Assembly: GCA_035293045.1 (NCBI GenBank)
Contig: DATDOY010000049.1
Span: forward strand, 1 to 5,852
Length of the DNA: 5,852 bases
Origin: DATDOY01 sp035293045
GTDB lineage: Bacteria > Actinomycetota > Acidimicrobiia > IMCC26256 > JACPCJ01
Reading direction: 5' to 3'
Part shown: piece by piece, positions 1 to 5,600 of the stretch
How positions within the stretch are numbered: position 1 is the first letter of the stretch
How the letters are laid out: every line of letters starts with the position of its first letter
Made by a program: the position numbers and the translations under genes
The notes under the pieces: generated by a model
Seen by the model: the letters and a program-made list of their open reading frames with translations, nothing else
Told to the model about the DNA's origin: nothing
The model's database searches: none

Positions 1-46
1 CCCGCACCGTCACCGGTTCGGCGGTCATCACGTCTCGGACGCGCAT
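1..46 (-). CDS. CBS-domain protein, N-terminal 15 codons only (runs off left edge)
   Basis: An ATG at 46-44 opens a frame reading MRVRDVMTAEPVTVR before the window ends. The pattern 'V-x-D-V-M-T-x-x-P-V-T-V' is the classic entry to a first CBS domain, where the conserved Met-Thr and Pro-Val lead into the adenosyl-ligand fold. A strong Shine-Dalgarno sequence, GGGAGGA, sits 4 nt before the ATG, which makes the start convincing despite the short visible coding stretch. The gene begins 34 nt after the stop of the DUF1918 gene on the same strand, so it is probably the next member of that operon. Whether it is a stand-alone CBS pair or carries another domain cannot be seen. The match to a CBS start is direct; the role (ligand sensing of AMP/ATP or similar) is family knowledge. 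Confidence 0.75.
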   Translation of the reverse strand, partial: MRVRDVMTAEPVTVR

Positions 47-50
47 CGAA

Positions 51-57
51 TCCTCCC
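51..57 (-). promoter_or_regulatory. Ribosome binding site of the left-edge CBS gene
   Basis: On the minus strand this reads GGGAGGA, complementary to the 3' end of 16S rRNA, with 4 nt between it and the ATG at 46. It is the main support for calling a gene from only 15 visible codons. Confidence 0.6.
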
Positions 58-80
58 GTTGGTCCAGCAGCGCCGAAGTC

Positions 81-335
81 TCAAGACGCTGCGCGGACGA
101 TCGACCGCGCCCGCGGGCGCCGGAGTGGCCGCTCACCGTCGCCGTGGGGTGGGTAGTGCTCGATCATGGCGTCCGGCCCCGGGAAGAACAGGACCTCGTG
201 GCCAGAGTCCTCCCAACGGATCACCCACGGTGGGTCTCCACCCGGCCCTCGGACGTCGACGATCTCGGCGTCGCGGTCGTGCTCTCCGACGTGGTGAGCC
301 TTGATCGCCAGTCGATCGCCCACGCTTGCTTGCAT
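81..335 (-). CDS. DUF1918 domain protein
   Basis: This is an 84-residue protein of the DUF1918 family, a small and mostly actinobacterial family of unknown biochemical function. The family pattern fills the first 60 residues: VGD at 5-7, EIVDVRG at 24-30, PPWVIRWEDSGHE at 35-47 and FPGPDA at 51-56. The fold is expected to be a compact beta barrel. Beyond it lies a basic tail (about 67-84, with six Arg) that is not part of the usual core. The ATG at 335 is preceded by AGAGGAGG with 4 nt of spacing, a strong ribosome binding site. The gene starts 43 nt after the stop of the 90-residue ORF and is probably cotranscribed with it and with the CBS gene further upstream. DUF1918 genes often occur beside stress-related genes, which fits here, but no reaction can be assigned. 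No signal peptide or membrane segment is visible. Confidence 0.9.
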   Translation of the reverse strand: MQASVGDRLAIKAHHVGEHDRDAEIVDVRGPGGDPPWVIRWEDSGHEVLFFPGPDAMIEHYPPHGDGERPLRRPRARSIVRAAS

Positions 336-378
336 GGCGCCTCCTCTATCCGGTTCTTCAGTCGTCTCGCTGGCCCTG

Positions 379-651
379 TCACGCGGCCGCGATGGCGGCG
401 AGCCATGCGTACGTCACGAGGGCCTGTGCGCGGTCGGCGTGAGGCGAGTCCGGGTACTCGCGGGCGAGGACCACACAGCGCTCTCGCGCTGCGCCGAGCA
501 AGTGGGGATCACCGTTCACGAGGTCCAAGAGCTCGGCCGCCGCGTCCGACGTCGGCTCGCCCCGTACCGTGAGTGCGAGCGCCCGCGCGTAGAGGCGGTC
601 CCCGATCGGGATAGACCCCAGTGCCGGATTCGTGACCAGCCCGGCAGCCAC
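379..651 (-). CDS. Small hypothetical protein (90 aa), unrecognised
   Basis: I do not recognise this 90-residue protein. It looks like a soluble, mostly helical polypeptide: a flexible start (1-15), a likely helix at 16-30 (IGDRLYARALALTVR), a helix at 35-47 (DAAAELLDLVNGD), a helix at 50-65, and an Ala-rich C-terminal helix (72-90). There is one Cys (59), and no signal peptide or clear membrane span. The start is GTG at 651, separated by a single base from the TGA stop (655-653) of the CBS gene, so translation is very likely coupled to it. There is no strong ribosome binding site, only a G-rich run about 10 nt upstream. The protein-like composition, the tight coupling and the following DUF1918 gene argue that it is real. 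It may be a partner or regulator of the CBS protein, but that is inference from position alone. Confidence 0.7.
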   Translation of the reverse strand: MAAGLVTNPALGSIPIGDRLYARALALTVRGEPTSDAAAELLDLVNGDPHLLGAARERCVVLAREYPDSPHADRAQALVTYAWLAAIAAA

Positions 652-652
652 C

Positions 653-1102
653 TCAGGCCCCCGGGACCGGCAGTTTCGGCTCCGCGTGTCCGAAGATCAC
701 CTCACCGGTGATCGGGCGCACGCAGTCCGACAGGTCGGCCACGAGGTCGATCAACAGGTCGTCGAGCGCCAGCATGCCCACGACCCGGCCGTTCTCCGTC
801 AGCGGAAGGCGCCGGATGGCGTTGGTCCGAAAGAGTGGGTACGCCTTGCGGAGGTCGTCCCCGGCGTCGAGTGCGACCGGGTCCCGGGTCATCACGCCGT
901 CGACCCTGGCGTCGGGCCCTCGGTCGCGCGCGAGCCCACGCACCACCAGATCGCGGTCGGTGACGATGCCCACTGCCTCGTCGCCGTCCATCACGACGAG
1001 GGCTCCGACGGCCTTTTCGTCCATCTGCTCGGCCGCCTCGCCGATCGACGCATCGGCGCGGATGGCGGCCAGCGGCTTCCTCGAGGCTTCGATCGCCTTC
1101 AT
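653..1102 (-). CDS. Tandem CBS-domain protein, Hrp1-like
   Basis: This 149-residue soluble protein is built almost entirely of a CBS pair (Bateman module), the fold that binds adenosyl ligands such as AMP, ATP or SAM. CBS1 covers about 10-58, with ALVVMDGDEAVGIVTDRDLV at 34-53. CBS2 covers about 70-120, with VMTRDPVAL at 70-78 and RRLPLTENGRVVGMLALDDLL at 97-117. A tail of about 29 residues follows (VRPITGEVIFGHAEP at 128-142), which I recall from related actinobacterial CBS proteins. It is the same type as M. tuberculosis Hrp1 (Rv2626c), a DosR-regulated protein, but orthology is not shown. An in-frame GTG at 1117 would add five residues; ATG at 1102 is preferred because AGGAGG lies 4 nt before it, inside the longer version. 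It is the first gene after a 374-bp gap and so probably leads the operon with the 90-residue and DUF1918 genes. Confidence 0.93.
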   Translation of the reverse strand: MKAIEASRKPLAAIRADASIGEAAEQMDEKAVGALVVMDGDEAVGIVTDRDLVVRGLARDRGPDARVDGVMTRDPVALDAGDDLRKAYPLFRTNAIRRLPLTENGRVVGMLALDDLLIDLVADLSDCVRPITGEVIFGHAEPKLPVPGA

Positions 1103-1104
1103 CA

Positions 1105-1112
1105 CCCCTCCT
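1105..1112 (-). promoter_or_regulatory. Ribosome binding site deciding the CBS gene start
   Basis: The minus strand reads AGGAGGGG here, with its AGGAGG core ending 4 nt before the ATG at 1102. Because this near-perfect Shine-Dalgarno lies downstream of the alternative GTG at 1117, it favours the shorter, 149-residue protein. Confidence 0.7.
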
Positions 1113-1189
1113 CGCACACCCTTCGGGGTCCTGCCGCCACCATGGCAGTCCCAGGCACTCGGCCCAAGGGGCCACGGTTCCTCTTCCGA

Positions 1190-1203
1190 GGGCCATTGGT
1201 CCC
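1190..1203. promoter_or_regulatory. Candidate DosR/DevR-type operator
   Basis: The plus strand reads GGGCCATTGGTCCC. Around the T at 1196 it is a 13-bp palindrome with a single non-complementary pair. Compared with the mycobacterial DosR core as I remember it (GGGACTWWAGTCCC), 11 of 14 positions agree on either strand; the right half continues as GTCCCGA, a full half-site. The site lies 88-101 nt upstream of the CBS start codon, a sensible distance for an activator. Short GC-rich palindromes can arise by chance in DNA of this composition, and no DosR-like regulator gene is visible here. The call rests on sequence likeness plus the dormancy-type gene content. Confidence 0.35.
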
Positions 1204-1224
1204 GAGTCCGGTACCCCCGGGACC
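1198..1224. repeat. Inverted repeat, 7-bp arms (GGTCCCG / CGGGACC)
   Basis: The arms at 1198-1204 and 1218-1224 are perfect inverted copies separated by 13 nt. The arm centres are 20 bp apart, about two helical turns. The left arm is also the right half of the DosR-box-like palindrome, so the pair could be a second way of presenting half-sites to a dimeric regulator, or a hairpin in RNA. Chance is possible at this GC content. Confidence 0.35.
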
Positions 1225-1269
1225 GTCGCGTGCCCGGTCAGGGTGCGCGCACGTGGCGGATGGAGAGTT

Positions 1270-1292
1270 CGGCCGGAGGCCGGGGGCGCCCC
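1270..1292. terminator. GC-rich hairpins, possible terminator of the upstream operon
   Basis: Two adjacent self-complementary elements lie about 185-207 nt beyond the kinase stop codon: CGGCC-GGA-GGCCG (1270-1282) and the 10-bp palindrome GGGGCGCCCC (1283-1292). There is no T-rich tract after either in the direction of transcription. If it terminates the upstream operon it would be of the U-less kind suggested for actinobacteria. It may equally be just GC-rich sequence. Confidence 0.25.
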
Positions 1293-1476
1293 TCCTGATC
1301 TTGGCGTCGACCACAACGGACCCGCCCGCGACTGGATGCGTGAGCCCCGACGAGCCGCGGGAACGTAGAGAACTGGGACGACCCGGACGGCTCACACCAC
1401 CTCGGCAGCGTTCATCTGCGTCATGGGGACCATGCGGAACGTTGGGTCGTCCGGCAATTCGCCACGCCGTCCGCGT

Positions 1477-2997
1477 TCACGCCGGACGCCAGGCGCGAGT
1501 CGCGCCATTGATCGCGGCGGACGCTTGGCGCTGGATGGCGTCGGGCGTCGCGGTGGCGTCGATTCCGGTCGCCTCCGGCCACGGGCTAGCCCCTTCAGCC
1601 AACGAGCGCGTGATGTCGGCGTCGGCATCGGAGTTCCCCTGGCCGCTGGTGATGCGAGCCGCGGCGCGCGCGGCAGCGAGTTCTACGGGCGCCCGGCATT
1701 CCAACTCGACGATTGGTGAGTGCGAGGCGCGAGCAACTTCGCGGGCGAGATCACGGTGGCTTCGCGCCGTCCACGAGGCGTCGAGGACGACGGGTTCGCC
1801 CAACTCGAGGAGCCGCCGCGCCCGGGCGAGCAACTCGGTGTACGTCTGCTCGGTGCGTTCCTGTGTGTACAGGCCGCGGCGCCACGGCGCGGGGGCGGGC
1901 CGGTTGGTGGGGATCCCCGCGATCTCCCTGCGGACGTCGTCGGAACGCACCACCGCCCACCGTCGCTCGCCGGCGAGGGCGGTCGCCAGGGTGGACTTCC
2001 CCGTCCCGGGGATCCCCCCCACGATGACGAGCGGCACCGGGGCCGATTCGAGGTGGCGCGCCGCCATGGCGTGGAGGCGCCGAGCCTCGTCTGCACTTTC
2101 GGTCCTCCCCTGCTCGTGGCGCAGGGCCGCCACCTTGGCTCGCACATGCGCCCGTGCGGCCACGTAATGCTCGGCCAGGGTGGTGGGGTGGCGCTCGGCG
2201 GAGAACTCGTCGTACCAGCGCAAGAAGGCGCCCCCCAACGCGGCATGCCCCAACCGCTCGAGGTCCATGACCAGGAAGGTGACGTCGGCGAGCACGTCGC
2301 CGAAGCGGAGCCGGTCCTCGAACTCGATGCAGTCGAGCACGCGCACACCGTCGGGCAGGCAGAAGATGTCGTCGGCGAGGAGGTCGCCGTGACCATCCCG
2401 CGCCCACCCGGCCTCGATGCGCGCCTCGAAGAGCGGGCGGCGGCCCTGGACGTAGGCGCGCGCGAGGGTCGCTACACGTTCCGCTTCCTCGACGGGAAGC
2501 AACGGACCGATGAAGCGCTGCAGCTCGGCGAAACTGGCCTCCCACCTCCCGAGGACGGCGTCAGCGCCGGCCGCCTCGGCGATCGCCGGCCCGGTGGCGG
2601 CCGATGCGTGGAAGGCGGCGATCAGGCGGGCGAGGTCGCGCAGTTCGCCGCGGACATCGACGCCCGCGGTGACCAGCGTCGAGAGCCGTGCCTTGTCGGG
2701 CATGCGGCGCATGACGACGAGGTGGTCGAGTGGGGTGCCTTCGTCGTCGACGACCGTGGCAACGCCCAGGTAGACGTCCGGGGAGAGCCTCCGGTTGAGT
2801 TCGACCTCGCGGCGACAGGCCGCCTCCCGCGCCTCGCGGGTGGTGAAGTCGAGGAACCCCATCCGCACCGCCTTCTTGAGCTTGTAGGCGCGGTCGCCCA
2901 CGAAGAAGACCGTCGAGACGTGGGTCTCGATGACGCCCGCGGCCTGAGTGTCCGCGGTTGGGCCGGGGCTGGCCGAGTCCGGCGGTGAACCCTTCAC
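1477..2997 (-). CDS. Fused phosphotransferase-like and P-loop kinase protein (Rv2004c-type)
   Basis: This 506-residue cytoplasmic protein has two kinase-like halves. The N-terminal half (about 22-290) belongs to the aminoglycoside-phosphotransferase-like group COG2187: the ATP-site lysine region YKLKKAVRMGFLDF (38-51), the catalytic-loop equivalent HGDLLADD (203-210), and the Mg2+-loop equivalent LDCIEFEDRLRFGDVLADV (221-239). The C-terminal half (about 320-480) is a P-loop kinase of the AAA_33/COG0645 type: Walker A GGIPGTGKST (327-336), RSDDVRRE (351-358) and VVLDASW (404-410). In the HGD loop, the His and Asn of classical HGDLHxxN are replaced by Leu207 and Asp210, which I believe is usual in this subgroup. 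M. tuberculosis Rv2004c, a DosR-regulon member, has the same layout; its substrate is unknown and antibiotic resistance should not be assumed. The GTG start at 2997 overlaps the ATPase stop (GTGA), and no other start codon precedes residue 33, so the start is firm. No Shine-Dalgarno is visible, so initiation probably depends on coupling. Confidence 0.93.
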   Translation of the reverse strand: MKGSPPDSASPGPTADTQAAGVIETHVSTVFFVGDRAYKLKKAVRMGFLDFTTREAREAACRREVELNRRLSPDVYLGVATVVDDEGTPLDHLVVMRRMPDKARLSTLVTAGVDVRGELRDLARLIAAFHASAATGPAIAEAAGADAVLGRWEASFAELQRFIGPLLPVEEAERVATLARAYVQGRRPLFEARIEAGWARDGHGDLLADDIFCLPDGVRVLDCIEFEDRLRFGDVLADVTFLVMDLERLGHAALGGAFLRWYDEFSAERHPTTLAEHYVAARAHVRAKVAALRHEQGRTESADEARRLHAMAARHLESAPVPLVIVGGIPGTGKSTLATALAGERRWAVVRSDDVRREIAGIPTNRPAPAPWRRGLYTQERTEQTYTELLARARRLLELGEPVVLDASWTARSHRDLAREVARASHSPIVELECRAPVELAAARAAARITSGQGNSDADADITRSLAEGASPWPEATGIDATATPDAIQRQASAAINGATRAWRPA

Positions 2998-5600
2998 GCG
3001 ACTGTCTGACGGTGCGTCCGTCCCGACATGAGCGCAATGATGATCGGAGCGGCGACGCCGAGGCCGGCGACCAGGGCCCATTGGTGGGCGCCGAGCCTCT
3101 CGGTGGCGAAGACCTCCTGGAGGGGCGACCAGCTCACGACCACCGCTTGGAGGATCAGGGCGAAGGCCACGGCACCTAGGAGCCAGCGGTTGGTCAGGAT
3201 CCCCGGGCGCCTCGACCCCAAGGGCCTGCGCACGCTGAACGCGTACGTCAGGTGGGCAGCCACCAGGGTTGTGAACATCGCGGTGCGCGCCTCGGGCCAC
3301 GGGACGTGCCACGCGAAGCGGCAGATTGCGAGGGCAGTCAGGGCTGCGCCGGCGATGACGGCGCCGCGCCCAGCCAAAACCAAGAGGCGTGCGGGCCCGA
3401 GGATACGCGAACCCGCAAGCCGTGGTGCGGTGCGCATCAGGGACGGGTCGATGGGATCCATCCCCAGGGCGACGGCGGGCAGACCGTCGGTGAGCAGATT
3501 GATCCACAAAAGCTGGAGGGGCAGGAGCGGCACGCCGAGGTCGGGGAACAAGAGCAGCGCCACTACGACCACGGAGATCTCCGACAGGTTGCCGGCGATC
3601 AGGTAGTCGACGACCTTCCGGACGTTGTCGTATACCCCCCGACCCTCCCGCACGGCTCCCACGATCGTGGCGAGGTTGTCGTCGGTGATCACCATGTCGG
3701 CCGCCTCGCGAGCGACCTGGTTGCCCGACGCCCCCAGCGCCACGCCGATATCGGCCGCCCTCAGCGACGGGGCGTCGTTGACGCCGTCGCCCGTCATCCC
3801 CACCACCTGTCCCCGCTCCCGGAGGAGGGTGACGAGGGCGAGCTTCTGGTCGGGATCGACGCGTGCGTAGACGGGATGAGCGAGGGGGTCGTCGGGCAGA
3901 CCGCGCTCTCTGATCTGTGCCCCGGTGATGGCCTTGGTGCCCGGAGGCGCCAGTCCCACCTCGGACGCCACGGCAAGGGCCGTACCCGGGTGGTCGCCCG
4001 TCACCATCAGCAGGCGAACTCCCGCCTCGGCCGCTTCGCGGACCGACGCCGCCGCCTCCGGTCGCACGGGGTCGCGCAGAACGGCCACTCCCACGAGCGT
4101 GAGATCGCGGTCGTGCGCGTCGACGTCCTCGGGAGCGTCGCCGATCGAGGCTTCGGGTCGCTGTGCGAGGGCGAGCATGCGGAACCCCCGTCCGGCGAAC
4201 GTCTCGACGGCGTCGATGATGCGGTGTCGGTCGGCTGCATCGAGTGCCTGCTCACCGTCCGGAACGAGACCCGCGGTGCACCGGGCGACGACGACTTCAG
4301 GGGCACCCTTGACGAGCAGCATCGACGCGTCGTCGATGTCGTGGGTGACCGTCATGCGCCGGCGCTGGGCATCGAAGGGCACCACGCCGTGGCGGGGATG
4401 AAGCTCGCGGAGTCGCGTGACTCGGGCCGCGCCCACGGCTTCGAGAAGGGCCCGCTCGACGGGGTCACCAGACGGTGGGTCGACGCCCGCTTCGGAACAC
4501 AACGCGGCGACGCGGGCAAAGGCTTGGCCGATTCCCGAGGGCAGGGTGCCCACGGTCTGGATTTCTCCGTCCGCGGTGATCACCGCCTCCAGATGCATCC
4601 GGTTCTCGGTCAGCGTTCCCGTCTTGTCGAGGGCGAGCGCCGTGGTCGACCCAAGGGTCTCCACGGCCAGGAGGGTGCGCACGATGGCTCCCTGGCGCGC
4701 CATGCGCCGCACGCCGAGCGCCAGTCCGACGATGGTCACCGTGGCCAGGCCCTCCGGTACCGCAGCCACGGCGAGGGCGACACCCGCGAGAAACGCCTCC
4801 TCCACGGAAGCCGCGCTGACTCCGTTTCGGGCGACGATCATTCCGGACACGGCCCCGGCAATGACCACGGCCGCGGTCCCGAGCACCACGCTGAGGTGGC
4901 GCAACTCGAGCTGGAGCGGCGTGGGCGGCCGTCGGTCGGTGAGCGACATGGCCAGGGTGCCCATGACGGTGCCCGGACCGGTGGCCGAGACGCGGCCGTC
5001 CGCCGTCCCCCGGGTGACGAGCGTGCCTGAGAACAGCATCCAGGGCCGATCGCCCAGCGCGGCCGACTCGTCCTCCACTGCGCCGGCGTCCTTGGTGGCC
5101 GGCATCGACTCGCCGGTGAGGATCGACTCATCGGTTTCGACCGACGCACTGTGGAGGAGGCGGACGTCGGCGGGTACCCGGTCGCCGGCTTCGACGAGCA
5201 CCAGGTCGCCCGCGACGATCTCGCGGGCAGGGATCTCCATGAGCCGTCCGCCGCGGCGGACGCGGGCGGTGGGAGTCTCCAGCTCTTTGAGACTGTCGAG
5301 GGCTGTCTGGGCTCGGCCCTCCTGGACGAGGGCGATCGTGGCGTTGGCGACGACGATGGCCAGGATCGCTGCTGCACTCAGCCATTCACGGAGCCCGGCG
5401 CCCTCGACGATGGCCGCAGCGAGGAGGAGCAGGGCCATCGGGTCGCGCCCCTGGCGAGCCACTCGTGCGATGAGGGGTTCCGGGGGCGGCGTCGGTAGCT
5501 CGTTCGGTCCGTCGCGCTCGAGGCGGGCTCCGGCATCGTCGGGATCGAGGCCGGGGAGAGGGGCGATCGCGGCGTGAGCGGTTTGGGTCACCGCGGTCAC
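2994..5600 (-). CDS. Type II P-type cation ATPase, CtpF-like, probable Ca2+ pump
   Basis: This complete 868-residue inner-membrane pump has all P-type hallmarks: actuator loop TGES (162-165), phosphorylation motif DKTGTLT with Asp325, nucleotide-binding KGAPE (431-435), MVTGDHPGTA (532-541) and hinge TGDGVNDAPSL (603-613). About ten membrane segments are visible: roughly 55-72, 74-94, 236-257, 269-292, 666-686, 690-713, 738-760, 773-790, 804-823 and 841-858. Residues matching the SERCA Ca2+ ligands are present: Glu283 in PEGL, Asn671 and Glu674 in GNLSE, and Asn701, Thr704 and Asp705 in NLLTD. This favours Ca2+ (or Mn2+) over heavy metals; no N-terminal CxxC metal domain is present. The usual PEGLP in segment 4 reads PEGLA. 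The family includes M. tuberculosis CtpF, a DosR-regulated Ca2+ exporter. The GTG start at 5600 overlaps the preceding TGA (GTGA); the frame stays open upstream, but that stretch is Arg-rich and overlaps the CBS gene, so it is rejected. A second GTG lies at 5591. Confidence 0.95.
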   Translation of the reverse strand: MTAVTQTAHAAIAPLPGLDPDDAGARLERDGPNELPTPPPEPLIARVARQGRDPMALLLLAAAIVEGAGLREWLSAAAILAIVVANATIALVQEGRAQTALDSLKELETPTARVRRGGRLMEIPAREIVAGDLVLVEAGDRVPADVRLLHSASVETDESILTGESMPATKDAGAVEDESAALGDRPWMLFSGTLVTRGTADGRVSATGPGTVMGTLAMSLTDRRPPTPLQLELRHLSVVLGTAAVVIAGAVSGMIVARNGVSAASVEEAFLAGVALAVAAVPEGLATVTIVGLALGVRRMARQGAIVRTLLAVETLGSTTALALDKTGTLTENRMHLEAVITADGEIQTVGTLPSGIGQAFARVAALCSEAGVDPPSGDPVERALLEAVGAARVTRLRELHPRHGVVPFDAQRRRMTVTHDIDDASMLLVKGAPEVVVARCTAGLVPDGEQALDAADRHRIIDAVETFAGRGFRMLALAQRPEASIGDAPEDVDAHDRDLTLVGVAVLRDPVRPEAAASVREAAEAGVRLLMVTGDHPGTALAVASEVGLAPPGTKAITGAQIRERGLPDDPLAHPVYARVDPDQKLALVTLLRERGQVVGMTGDGVNDAPSLRAADIGVALGASGNQVAREAADMVITDDNLATIVGAVREGRGVYDNVRKVVDYLIAGNLSEISVVVVALLLFPDLGVPLLPLQLLWINLLTDGLPAVALGMDPIDPSLMRTAPRLAGSRILGPARLLVLAGRGAVIAGAALTALAICRFAWHVPWPEARTAMFTTLVAAHLTYAFSVRRPLGSRRPGILTNRWLLGAVAFALILQAVVVSWSPLQEVFATERLGAHQWALVAGLGVAAPIIIALMSGRTHRQTVA

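Larger units (their letters stand above)
1103..1476. other. Non-coding gap between two gene trains; probable promoter region
   Basis: This 374-bp stretch separates the kinase gene from the CBS gene in a window that is otherwise packed with overlapping or nearly abutting genes. No reading frame on either strand looks like a protein: the open frames here are Arg/Pro/Gly-rich shadows without ribosome binding sites. It contains a GC-rich hairpin pair (1270-1292), a 5-bp stem with a 3-nt loop (GGCCC/GGGCC at 1161-1173), a DosR-box-like palindrome (1190-1203) and a 7-bp inverted repeat (1198-1224). I could not pick a credible -10 element, so the promoter is inferred from position and from the operator-like repeats. 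Confidence 0.55.

Noticed and set aside
1102..1395. Minus-strand open frame of 97 codons filling most of the gap
   Set aside because: Low-complexity Arg/Pro/Gly product with no motif or ribosome binding site; it reads through hairpins and overlaps the CBS ribosome binding site.
1392..1433. Tiny minus-strand frame MVPMTQMNAAEVV after the kinase
   Set aside because: Thirteen codons without a ribosome binding site; nothing supports translation.
1376..1452. Perfect 9-bp inverted repeat GGACGACCC / GGGTCGTCC with a 59-nt spacer
   Set aside because: A rough estimate at this GC content gives about one such repeat per region of this size, and the long spacer makes a terminator or operator unlikely.
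632..2167. Plus-strand open frame (511 codons) across the CBS gene, the gap and the kinase gene
   Set aside because: Arg/Pro/Ser-rich composition, antisense to two well-supported genes; open only because stop codons are rare at this GC content.
1477..2997. Reading the kinase fusion as an aminoglycoside-resistance gene
   Set aside because: The N-terminal fold is related to aminoglycoside phosphotransferases, but this subfamily is a widespread chromosomal protein of unknown substrate; no resistance context such as integrons or insertion sequences is present.
2998..3507. N-terminal extension of the kinase frame by 170 residues
   Set aside because: The extension lies inside the ATPase C-terminal coding region in another frame and is Arg/Pro-rich; the GTG at 2997 with GTGA overlap is the natural start.
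3252..5030. Long plus-strand open frame (592 codons) antisense to the ATPase
   Set aside because: It is a GC-rich shadow of the ATPase gene: the product is Gly/Arg/His/Asp-rich, lacks recognisable motifs and has no ribosome binding site.
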